Assembly (NCBI RefSeq): GCF_000220395.1
Contig: NW_004086281.1
Coordinates: forward strand, 1 to 64,000
Length of the DNA: 64,000 nucleotides
Direction: 5' to 3'
Origin: Ichthyophthirius multifiliis
Taxonomy: Eukaryota; Ciliophora; Oligohymenophorea; Hymenostomatida
In this document: piece after piece, positions 1 through 12,039 of the stretch
Layout: each line of letters opens with the position of its first letter
How positions within the stretch are numbered: the first letter of the stretch is position 1
The notes under the pieces: generated by a model
Database searches by the model: none
Told to the model about the DNA's origin: nothing
Seen by the model: the letters and a program-made list of their open reading frames with translations, nothing else
Program-made: the position numbers and the translations under genes

Positions 1-252
1 TTATGTTTTTTTGTATAAAAATTAAAAGTCTTAATAATTTTTGAAATTTTTAAAATAAAATCTTATTATTAATAGAAAAAATATATAAATTTTCTAAAAA
101 TAATAACCTTATTATTATTATAATGAATATTATATATTAATTATTATAATTATAATATAATTTTTTTTTTTATTTGAAAATTATAAAGTATAATTAAAAC
201 ATAAAAATAGTATTTTTACAGATATATTTATTAATTTTTTTATATTTTTTTG
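1..252. other. AT-rich spacer at window edge
   Basis: Nearly pure A/T sequence with no reading frame or structure that I can support. Confidence 0.6.
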
Positions 253-616
253 TCACAAGATATTTAATTTTTTGAATTATTATATAAAATATTTTTGTTC
301 TTCCAATATCTATTCTTCATTTCTTTTAATTAAAAATACGATAGTTTTCTTCATTTTCATTTTTTTTTATTAAATAATTTTAATTTATTTTTATATTATT
401 AAATTATTAAATATTTTATTAATTGCCTTAATTTTAAATCAATTTATTCATTATTTTTTACATTGACCATTACTTCTAATTTATTTATTCAGCAAATGTT
501 TATTCCAATTAATTTTCTTCTTACAAGACAACATTTTTTTCATTTGCAAATGCTGTTTATACAAATTTTAGACTTTGTAAACCAAGTGGTATTTCGATTT
601 TTTTATCATTATTCAT
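253..616 (-). CDS. small Gln-rich hypothetical protein
   Basis: Read with TAA/TAG as Gln, the minus strand opens at ATG 616 (MNNDKKIEIPLGLQ...) and ends at TGA 255-253, giving about 120 residues. The product is hydrophilic, rich in Gln, Asn, Glu and Lys, and has a helical charged C terminus (EEQILEEQKYFIQQFKK). I do not recognise a family. The frame must slip by one base near 332-336, where the plus strand has a run of five A. Removing one base joins the two open halves, so either the run is over-called or a small intron lies nearby. The coherent composition on both sides makes it a likely gene. Confidence 0.45.
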
Positions 617-1379
617 TTTTTTATAAATTTAGAAATATAATATATGTTTTTTTGTTTATACTTAATTAATTTATCTTTAAAATTTAATAAATTTTAATTA
701 ATATAAACTAATAAAATTAATAATTAACTAAAAATGTAATATATATATATTATTTTAATATAAAAGGATATATTTTTTTAATTTAAATCTAAAAAAAAAT
801 AGTGTATAATTAAATATAAAATAATTATATATTTAATTAGTTTTATGAATAAATAAAGCATTATATTATAATAATTAAAATATTTATATTAAATAGATAG
901 TATTTTTATATTAAATAATATTTTTATTTGTAATATATATATAATAAAAATAATTTTTTTATTGAATATATTTATACTAAATAATAGATCTTTAATAAAT
1001 TTATATTTTTAAAAAAAGCATTAATAAAATACTATAATTTATTCTAAATAGTTTAATAAATATTAATTTTTAAATTATTATATATTATTACATATATTTA
1101 CTAATCTTTTAAACTAATAAATTGTATATTTTGAATTTATATAAATTTAAAAATTAAATAAAATTTTATTTTATAAAAATAAATTTTATTTATATAAAAT
1201 AAATATTAAAATAAAAAAAATATCAGTGTATAAATCATTTTTATTTAAATAAAAAAAAGAAGAACAAAATAAACACAATTTAATATAAATTAAAAATATT
1301 AAAAATATATAAAATTCAGATAAAATATTATAAATAAAAAATACTTTAAAACGTAAAAAAACAAAACAAGCAAACAAAA
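617..1379. other. AT-rich intergenic spacer
   Basis: About 760 bases of A/T with no supported gene. The end lies directly upstream of the giant coiled-coil gene and presumably holds its promoter, but no motif is recognisable. Confidence 0.6.
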
Positions 1380-4300
1380 ATGTAAAATTAAACAAACGAA
1401 TAACAGCAAAGAGCACAATAAATAGCAAATTAATATCTAACAGAATCAAAAGAATAAAACATTGTCGAAAATACTAATACTACGCGCTTATCCTAATAAC
1501 TTGTAAATGGAGCTTAAACATAAGAACATAAATAAGTAATTTACGGAACAAAATCTGCAATGGAAAATACTGGATAAGGTTAACAATAAGTAATTGAGTC
1601 TGATAGAAACTATCAAATTAAGTATGCTACTGAAGTGTACAGTCCTCCTAAAACAATGTCTAAATTGGTCTCAGTTTCTAATACAAGCATTGTGCCTATA
1701 TAAACTTTTTATGCTTAAATATAACCTGCATAATACATAATCTAATAAACTTACTAATAACCTTTATAATAAACTTACTAAAATGTAGAGATAAAAGAAA
1801 AAGTAATTGAAAAACCTATTTATATTTAATCTGATAATAATAAATAGATAAATATTTTAAATGATAGAATTAGATTGTATTTTTTTTTTTTTAAGTATTA
1901 TTTTTAATTTTAATATATATTTAGTTTAGAAAATCAAAATAAAGAATTAATCAATAGATAGACAGAAAAACACGAAAATAACGTATATAGAGAAAATACA
2001 GATCTAATATAACAAAAAGATAGAGAAATAATAGAATTAAAATAAGTCATAGATGAACTCTAAAACAATATGCATTAAGAACGTATAAAAAAATCTAAAA
2101 AAGAAAATGAACTTTAAAGATAAGTAGTTTCTGTAGATGAGTAAGAATAAAGAATAATAGAAGTTTCTAGAAATGTGGAAATATATAAAAGAAAGTGTTT
2201 GTAAATGGAATAGGAGTTATCTTAATTAAAATTTAAAATTAATGAAAGTGAAGGTTTAAGAGGAAAAATTTAAAATTACGAAATTAAAATTTAATAGTTG
2301 AATAGATAGAATTAAAATTATGATGTCGTAATTGAAGGTAAAGATAAAGAAATTAATAATCTAAAAAATGAGATTAATAATATAACTATTTAAATTAACT
2401 AAGGTTAAGGAACTAAATAAGAACTAAGTAGATTGAGTGAAATTATTTATCTTAGGGAAAAAGAAATTAATGAAAACAGATAGAAAATTGTATCTTTAGA
2501 AAATAGCTCGAGGTAATTCAGTACATATGAATCTACAATTTAATAATTAATGGGATAAATAGAAAACATGACAGTTATTATTAAGTAAAAAGATAATGAA
2601 ATCAAAAATATTAGACAGGAAATTAATAATTATTAAGTTTAAATTAACCAATTCGGTGCTTCTAAATAAGAGATATAAAGACTTTAGGAAGTAATAAACA
2701 TGAGAGAAAGAGAAATAAACGAATTAAAATCTAGGATTACTGTTTTTGAAAAAAGTAACTCCTAGATAAATATTTTACAATAGAAATTATAAGAGTACGA
2801 ATAAAATATTAGAATATTAAATGTTAGAATAGAAGAATCAAATGCAAAAATAACTTAATTGGCAGTAGAAATAAATAGATATCAGTAAAGAGAGTCAGAA
2901 TGGTAAATTAAGATTTAAAACTCAGCCTAATTAGAAGAAAAAATAGTAATGATGAGCTAATAAATATAATTATAATCATAAAAAATATCAAATTATGAAT
3001 AAGAAATTAATAAGCTTAGAGCTATTATATAAGAATTAGAAACAAGAATAGAAATATTTAAGTATTAGAAAATAATATTTAAAAATTAATGGGATAAATA
3101 AGAAAACATGACAGTTATTATTAATCAAAAAGATAATGAAATCAAAAATATTAGACAGGAAATAAATAATTATTAAGTTTAAATTAACCAATTCGGTGCT
3201 TCTAAATAAGAGATATAAAGACTTTAGGAAGTAATAAACATGAGAGAAAGAGAAATAAACGAATTAAAATCTAGGATTACTGTTTTTGAAAAAAGTAACT
3301 CCTAGATAAATATTTTACAATAGAAATTATAAGAATACGAATAAAATATTAGAATTTTAAATGTTAGAATAGAAGAATAAAATGTAAAAATAACTTAATT
3401 AGCAGGAGAAATTAATAGATATCAGTAAAGAGAGTCAGAATGGTAAATTAAGATTTAAAACTCAGCCTAATTAGAAGAAAAAATAGTAATGATGAGCTAA
3501 TAAATATAACTATAATCATAAAAAATATCAAATTATGAATAGGAAATTAATAAGCTTAGAGCTATTATATAAGAATTAGAAAACAAGAATAGAAGTATAT
3601 CTGCCTTGGAAGGTAGAATTTAATAATTGACTACTTAACTTGAAAATTCAAATCTTACAATAACTTAATAAGATAATTAAAATAAATAGATGAGAACAGA
3701 AATTAATAATTTATAAATTTAAATTAATTAATTTGGAAATACTAAATAAGAATTTTCTAGATTGTAAGAACTTATAGTAATTAGAGACAAAGAAATTAAT
3801 GAAATTAGAAATAGAAATATTACTATAGAAAAAGGTTTATCTTAAATTACTATTTTAGAAACTACTAATTAATAATTAAGAGGTTAAATCGAAAATATGT
3901 CAGCTATTATTAATTAAAAAGATACTGAAATTAGAAATATTAGACAAGAAATTTAAAATTATTAAATTTAACTTAACCAATTCGGTGCTTCTAAATAAGA
4001 AATACAAAGATTGACGGAAATAATAAACATGAGAGATAGAGAAATAAACGAATTGAAATCTAGGATTACTGTTTTTGAAAAGAATAATTCTTAAATAAAT
4101 ATCTTACAATAGAAATTATAAGAGTACGAATAAAATATTAGAATATTAAATGTTAGAATAGAAGAATCAAATGTAAAAATAACTTAATTAGCAGGAGAAA
4201 TTAATAGATATCAGTAAAGAGAGTCAGAATGGTAAATTAAGATTTAAAACTCAGCCTAATTAGAAGAAAAAATAGTAATGATGAGCTAATAAATATAACT

Positions 4301-5892
4301 ATAATCATAAAAAATATCAAATTATGAATAGGAGATTAGTAAGCTTAGAACTATTATATAAGAATTAGAAAACAAGAATAGAAATATTTAAGTATTAGAA
4401 AATAATATTTAAAAATTAATGGGATAAATAGAAAACATGACAGTTATTATTAATCAAAAAGATAATGAAATCAGAAATATTAGACAGGAAATTAATAATT
4501 ATTAAGTTTAAATTAACCAATTCGGTGATTCTAAATAAGAGATATAAAGACTTTAAGAAGTAATAAACATGAGAGAAAGAGAAATAAACGAATTAAAATC
4601 TAGGATTACTGTTTTAGAAAAAAGTAACTCCTAGATAAATATTTTACAATAGAAATTATAAGAGTACGAATAAAATATTAGAATATTAAATGTTAGAATA
4701 GAAGAATAAAATGCAAAAATAACTTAATTGGCAGGAGAAATTAATAGATATCAATAAAGAGAATCAGAGTGGTAAATTAAGATTTAAAATTCAGCCTAAT
4801 TAGAAGAAAAAATAGTAATGATTAGTTCACAAATATAATTATATTCTTAAAAAATATAAAATTATGAATAGGAAATTAATAAGCTTAGAGCTATTATATA
4901 AGAATTAGAAAACAAGAATAGAAATATTTAAGTATTAGAAAATAATATTTAATAATTAAGAGGTCAAATAGAAAATATGACAGTTATTATTAATCTAAAA
5001 GATACTGAAATTAGAAATATAAGAACAGAAAATACTAATTATTAAGTTTAAATTAACTAATTCAGTGCTTCTAAATAAGAGATATAAAGACTTTAGGAAG
5101 CAATAAACATTAGAGAAAGGGAAATAAACGAATTTAAATCTAGGATTATTGTTTTTGAAAAGAATAGCACTTAAAATAATATTTTACAATAGAAATTATA
5201 AGAGTACGAATAAAATATTAGAATTTTAAATGTTAGAATAGAAGAATAAAATGCAAAAATAACTTAATTAGCAGTAGAAATAAATAGATATCAGTAAAGA
5301 GAGTCAGAATGGCAAATTAAGATTTAAAATTCTACTTAATTTGAATAGAAAATTATCTAATTTACATAATAACTTGAATTTTAGAATTAAAAAATTTAAC
5401 AAAAAGACCTAGAAATTGTTAAACTTAACTAATAAATAAATACAGAACAATAAAAAAATAATGAAATGAATGTAAAAATTTAATCTTATGAAACATCTTC
5501 AGGAAGCTAAATAAATAGTATTTAAACATAAATAACTCAATTCAACTAATAAATATAGAACCTATAGTCTATAATAAGTCAAAAAGACAACGAAATAAGA
5601 TAATTATAAGTACAATTGTCATAAAAAAATTATTAAAATAATAATGTAATTATTACTTCAAGTTAATCAACTGAAATAGAACTAAGAAGAAAATTAAATA
5701 TTTTAGAAGAAACAATCCACCATTTAGAAGTTTAACTTAGAGAAGCATAAAAAAGAATTGAAGTATAAAAAATATCAATATAATAATTAACAAACGGATA
5801 TTAAACTACTTCTAAAATTACAGAAAATGTCAAAAAATAAGGTAGATAAAATTACGATTCAGCACCAACATTAACTTAATCATAACTATTAT

Positions 5893-5946
<54 letters not shown>

Positions 5947-6323
5947 CAACTAAATTTTATTCTTAATAAGATCAACCAACAAATTACGAAGTCGTTAATA
6001 GATGTTAATAATAGGTTGTTTAAGAAATATAACCTATTAAAGTTACTTAATCAACTAATTCCTATTCTTTCTCCAATGTTATTAATTCTAAATTGTACTA
6101 GAGTTAATAAAATAATGATGCTTAAGGTCATTTAGATTAATAATATAGCTCTTTTGTGGTTAGATCTAGTGATTAATAATAATTGATTGGTTAGTAGAAT
6201 TTATAAGGTGGTAATTATCCTTAGAATAAAGGAGGATAAGGATAGCTTTATTAATAGAATGATGGATATTAATAGTAAAACGGTTAAGTTGCTTAATAAT
6301 GCTATTATGAGGAAATGAATTGA
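1380..6323 (+). CDS. giant coiled-coil protein with 180-residue repeats
   Basis: The start is ATG 1380 (MQNQTNEQQQRAQQIANQYL) and the stop is TGA 6321-6323. One 48-nt intron at 1877-1924 restores a perfect join (ILNDRIRF/LENQNKEL). The product is about 1,631 residues. Residues 1-165 are non-helical with Pro and Gln. Most of the rest is heptad-rich coiled coil. A 540-nt unit recurs in frame, anchored by its MREREINELKSRITVFEK block at 2700, 3240, 4029, 4569 and 5109; copies 2 and 3 are 789 nt apart, with a diverged half unit between them. The tail has a run of about 15 Gln codons (5894-5940) and a Gln/Asn/Gly-rich end. It probably belongs to the cytoskeleton or epiplasm, by inference only. The second copy carries a compensated -1/+1 shift (about 3041 and 3099). 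Confidence 0.85.
2566..5340 (+). repeat. tandem 540-bp coding repeats
   Basis: Five copies of a 540-bp (180-residue) unit lie inside the coiled-coil gene, spaced 540, 789, 540 and 540 bp. Adjacent copies match over long stretches with only scattered base changes, while the fifth is more diverged. All spacings are multiples of three, so the repeat has expanded in frame. Confidence 0.85.
5894..5940 (+). repeat. (TAA)n poly-glutamine tract
   Basis: About 15 consecutive TAA triplets in the frame of the coiled-coil gene. With the ciliate code they encode poly-Gln; with the standard code they would be stops. Confidence 0.9.
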
Positions 6324-6617
6324 TAGAATATTATTAATTTATTTTTATGATTTTTATAAAATATTTCTTATTTTATATTATTCATTTAATATTACATTTT
6401 TATTATTGATATATACCGAATTCTATTTAAAATAAAATATGTATTAGAATTATTCTATATATTTAAAATTAATTAAATGTATTAGAAATATTCTATTTAT
6501 TTAAAATTAATTAATTTTATAAAAAAAATTAAAATAATATAAATTATATATTATATTTAAAGAAAAATATTTTCATTTTTTAAATTTATCTCATTTTATT
6601 TTTAATTTAATTTGTTA

Positions 6618-7957
6618 ATGGATAAAAGCATATAAAAATATTTTACTTAAATATTAGATGAGTAATTAAATACAAACAAAAAATACAAAAGACTAGTATA
6701 ACTTTACAATTTAATCTAATAATAAGAAAATCCCTAAACAACTACAATCCTATTACAATGGAAATAATTTACAAACTAATATTATATTTAAATTTTTTAG
6801 ATTTTATAAGCCCATATGCATAAAATAAATACAAGATTTTTCGACAAATTTTAAATGAATTTATACAAAGAAGTATTTTAATGTTTATAAATATTTTAAT
6901 TATTTTTTTTAAATTTGAATTCTTAATCGGTATTCTAAATTTTATAATGTTTTGCCAGAAATTCTATTATTTATATTATTTATTGTTGTCTTGATTTTAA
7001 AAATAAAAAAGAAGTAAGAAAAACAGGATTCTAGCTTTTAGCACATATAATATGTAGTTTTAAAAGAAAATAATTTTATCTATTGAAAGATTTATCCATA
7101 TTAAATTTATTTAATTAAATAGTTGATTTCTCTTCTTTAAATTAGAGCTAAGCTACTTATATTTTCAAACAAATATGTGTTTTTAATTAAATCGAAATTA
7201 ATTAAGATGCTTAAAATTATTAATATGAATGGATTAATTGTATAAAAGAAGAAAAATCAAATCGAATTTCTGAATTAGAGTTTTTAGATGTTAAATTTTA
7301 TTTTATTTTCATTTTTTTAAAATAAAAAATATTGTTAAAAATTAGTTTATTTTAAAACACATGTAAGCAGATATATAAAATATACGAAAATGGATTATTG
7401 TTTTATTTTAGACTTGGTTTTATTATTGCTTTGATGAGAAAAACTTAAAATGGATTTTGAAATATTTTACTAATAGCAAATAGAGTAATTTAAAAGTAAA
7501 GGGGATAAGTTTAGTAATTTGTTAAAAATAATCTATATCTTCTGAATTATAAATATATATTTAAAAGGTGTTTTTGTAATTAATAAACAATTTTTTTTTG
7601 TTATTACAAAATTTCAAAAAAGAAAAAATGCTAACAAATCAAGATGCAAAATAATTTCATAATGTTTTATTAGAAGAAAATGTATTTTATTAATGTTTGA
7701 ATTTATAAAAAACATTTTTTTAATCCGAAAAACACTTATAAATAAGTAATAAAATAATAGAAACATTATCGTAATAATTAATAAACTTTGGATAATACTT
7801 GCCTGTAAAAATAGAATAATAAATTGATATAATATTGCTTATTTTAGATTAAATATATGAAAGTATAATTTTTGAAATGAATTATTATTAAAAAAAATAT
7901 AAAAATAATAACAAAGGAAAATAAAATAATAATGTTAAATAAATTGATTATAACAAT

Positions 7958-8005
<48 letters not shown>

Positions 8006-11000
8006 TAAGAAATTTAAAATAATTAAATTATTAAGTTATTTATAAAAAGGATGGAATGTTATATTTAATGTATTTTATAATTATTAAAGGATCCTCGTTC
8101 AAAGCCATATTTATAGATTTTTTACAGTAAAATATTGTAATGTTTAAACTTGCTATTTTAATTTGAATTAAATACGAATAAAGATATTGAATAATAATTT
8201 TAATAATTTTTAATAATTTTATTAAATTTAATTGATGAAGTTTTTACTTTGGAAAACTCCTATTAATTTAATGATATTATAAAAAATGAAATATCCAAAA
8301 ATATTATTGTATTAGTCTAAAACTAAAGTATTTTATGTAAATCAAATGAATATATTGATAATATTTTTTAATAATTTATTAGTAAACTATATCTTTAAGA
8401 TCCTAATAATTTAAAAAAATTAAAGAATTAATAATTCCATGAAAGTAATAAATAATTATAATTAGAATTTAATACTTTAACTAAAAAAATAAATTTACTT
8501 TGTTATGATTTTAAAAACTATAATTATTTGTTTAAATTTATATAGATGTTAATAAAGTAAGAATAATAAAACAATAATAAAAATTTAAACAAAAATATGA
8601 TATAAATAAGTACTTTAATGGAAACCTTTGATTAGTTTTTACATATAGAAAATATTATCATTAATACAAAATATTGTTTGGATATAAATAGCACAACTTA
8701 TATTTTTAAAATTTTTTATTTTATTTAAAATAATGCTGAAGAAGATGAAGATATATTATTAAAAAATTAAAATTTTAAGTCTTTTTTAGACTTGATGAAA
8801 ATAACTTTAGATTAGAATATTAATATATATGTAAATTAAAATTTATTTATTTATCTATTTTTTTTATAGTTTTCAATTTTAACTTTAATATATAATATTG
8901 ATATTTTTACATAAAATGATAGATTTGAAAATTAACAAGAATTATTCGCCTTATTTTTATAAAAAATTATTGATATTTTTGAAAAGTTTTTAAGCAATAA
9001 TTTAGAAAATGAGATAAAAGACATATAAGTTCTATATTAAATCGAATAAAATAAAAATATAATAATTTTAAGCATAATTAATTTTATATTAAAAATATAT
9101 AATATGAATAATAATGATTAAAATAAAGGAGAAATATATAAAATAATTCATTAAATAATTTAATATATAAAATTAAATGAAAAAACTATTTTTTAATCAT
9201 AAGAATTGTAGTTTTTTGCTTATTTACATTCCTTATTTTTATTAATTTTAATTGATGAGAAATATCCAATTTAAAATAAAGTAAATATAAACAAAATTAA
9301 ACTATATTTTTTGTTTTATTTTATAAATAGTATTTTATATGGGATTTTATAATGTAATGTATTAATTATTAAGAAAATCAAAATTATGAAGTTTCTTGTT
9401 TATCACTTTAACTTTTTGACGGATTTTTTTATTTAAATGAAAGTATTTATTATAGTAATATAAACTTTATAATGACAAGGTTATTAAGTTTATTATAAAG
9501 AACAAATTCTAAATAATATAAAATGGCATAAAAATTATTGAAATGCTTTTAAGTAAAATAATAATAAAAATATGTTTTATTATATAAATAGAATATTTTA
9601 TTTAAACATAAATACTTTGAAATTAATATGAATAAACATCATAGAGAATCTTAAAAATTTATAGGAAACTTAGAAAATGTTTTGAATTAATTATATTAAA
9701 TACCTTAATTATAAAATGATATAGACTATTTTTTAAGCTAATTACTTAAATATTACTTTGATTTTTAACCTAAAATAAATTAATAAATTCAGAATTTTGA
9801 AAATGAATAAGAAAAGTAATAACATGATTAATTAAAAATATCATATTAATCTATAATAAATGAAGAAAAATAAGTAATCAATAATATATATAGAATTGGT
9901 TATGGAATAATGTAGAAAAAACTGTTTAAATAGTTCTCTTAAAAAATATACAACGTTTTTATTAAACAAAAATAAACTAATTTCATTTATTATTACTTAA
10001 AATGATTATATTTATATTATAATGAGAGATCTATATTCAAAATATGTTTGGGAATTTTAAACTAATTATGACAAGAAATAATATGTTTTTTATTTAGAAT
10101 AAGTATCCCTTTTTTTAAATAACAAGAACATATATGATTTAGATGAAAATTAAATTTATTTTTTATAATTTGATTGTACAAATAATTATGATTTCCGAAA
10201 TATTTCTTAAAAAAACAATTTATAATAAATTCGTCAAAAATGTAATAACTTTTTAAATGTTTAATAAATAATATAATATATATAAAAATAAATTTTTAAA
10301 TAAAATGATATTAATTCTTAAGAATTATTAACAAATGAAACATAATTAAATAATAATAATACTGAGAAATAAACTGTTTTAAATAATTGTGAAATTAATT
10401 AATAACATTTTTATAATCCTTTAATTCAAAAAAATAACAGTAATTATAAATAAGTTGTTTAATGGAATCTTCAAAAAAATATTTTAAATGATATCAATCT
10501 TATGCTAAATAATAATAATGATTGGGTATAAATAGATAATACTAATGAATTTTATCCAAATATGTTAAATATGATTGATTCTCGTTGCAGTAAGTTATAA
10601 GATATTTTTTTTTATTCTAATTTTTTTGTTTTTTTTTAGCAAGTATGAAAACAAAGATTGGAATATTATATATAGGTAAAAATTAATTAAACTAATAAGA
10701 TATATTTAAGGCAAATGAAGGAAGTGCTTAATATGAGAACTTTTTAAATAAGATTGGTAAAAAAATTAAAATCAAAAATTTAAATGGATTTTGTGGCGGA
10801 TTAATTCCAGATAGAGACGGTGAGTATTGCATTTATAATTAATTTTATAATTTAGAAATTATTTATCATGTTGGTACTTTGATACCTATTAAAAATAATC
10901 AAAACGATTAATTTATTTGTAAAAAAAACATATAGGAAATGATTTTGTAAATATAATTTGGAATGAAAGTAATGAGAAGTTTTAGTATTTAAAAATAATA

Positions 11001-11491
11001 TATATATAATATTTTTATATAGATTTTATTAATAATTTTTTATAGAGAAAACGTAATTCCAAGCTATTTTACTTCAGCATATATTGTTATATGTCCTTTA
11101 AGAAATAATTATTACTAAATAAATCTGTTAAAAAAATAAAATGTAAAATATAGTCATATTTAATGCTAACAAATAAAGCAAATAAATAGATGAAATAATT
11201 ATTTTTCCCCTGTATTAATGGGACAGTTATTGAAGAACAAAATCTAGTTAACATAATAAATATTTTATCTATTTAAGCTAATGCTTGTATTTATTTTTTA
11301 ATATCTATTATTTATTAAACTATTTTTATTTATTATTAAAAGTGTGCATTAAAAATCAAAATTAAAATCATCCTAAAGAATAGATTTATGATTACAGAGA
11401 GAAATTATTTGAATAATTAAAACAATAGTTTGGCATAAAAACAGGCATAAAAACAGATCAAGATATTTCGTAAATTCTAAAAGAAAAATGA
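6618..11491 (+). CDS. RalGAP/tuberin-like Rap/Ran-GAP domain protein
   Basis: This is a GTPase-activating protein of the RalGAP-alpha/TSC2 type. Eight exons fit: 6618-7289, 7346-9390, 9456-9911, 9934-10589, 10640-10984, 11046-11142, 11190-11286 and 11343-11491, giving about 1,505 residues. The long N-terminal part is helical, like RalGAP-alpha (R-x-x-GF-x-LLAH near residue 125). The C-terminal Rap-GAP domain (about 1278-1470) shows KIGILYIGKNQ, GFCGGLIPDRDGEY, IIYHVGTLIP, HIGNDFVNIIWNE, ENVIPSYF and INGTVIEE. The Asn of HIGND is the family's catalytic asparagine thumb. The frame is off by one at an A8 run (10921-10928); nine A would give ICKKKHIGND. The fourth intron is only 22 nt. The GTPase substrate cannot be read from sequence. 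Confidence 0.88.
7957..8004 (+). repeat. (AAT)n poly-asparagine tract
   Basis: A run of about 13 AAT codons encoding poly-Asn in exon 2 of the RalGAP-like gene. It is a low-complexity insertion within a helical region. Confidence 0.85.
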
Positions 11492-12039
11492 CAAAAAGAG
11501 TAATATTTTTAATATTTATTATTATATACTTTTTTTAAAATATATATATATATATATATGTTGAAATATTTCATAAACATTTAATAAATTAAATATTTTT
11601 TTTTAAAAAAAAATATAAATCAAGTATTATAATAAAAAATGTTATTTTTCATCAAATAAATAATATTTAATAAATTCTATATGCATTAAAAATTATTTTA
11701 TTAATTTATTATTGTTAATATATATTTTTTCTTTATTAGATAAAAATAAATAACTAAATATAAATTTTTTTAAAAATATAAAATATATTTTTTAATAAAA
11801 TTATAAAATTTTATATCTATATATACTAATATATTTTATTCTATATAATATATTATATTTAACAAAATATATCTAATTATTAGTAAAAATATATATTATT
11901 TTTAATAATAAAATATATTTAATTATTTAAAAAATATAAAATATTATATTAATTAAATAAAATAAAGGCTTAATTATTAAATATTTATATTAAAATATAG
12001 TATATTCTAATTATTTCTATATTATAAAAATAAGAAATA
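11492..12039. other. AT-rich intergenic spacer
   Basis: A/T-only sequence with a short (TA)n near 11543-11562. No gene is visible. Confidence 0.6.

Noticed and set aside
463-669. Standard-code plus-strand frame of 68 codons
   Set aside because: Hydrophobic Phe/Leu/Ile composition typical of reading T-rich antisense DNA; it overlaps a coherent minus-strand gene.
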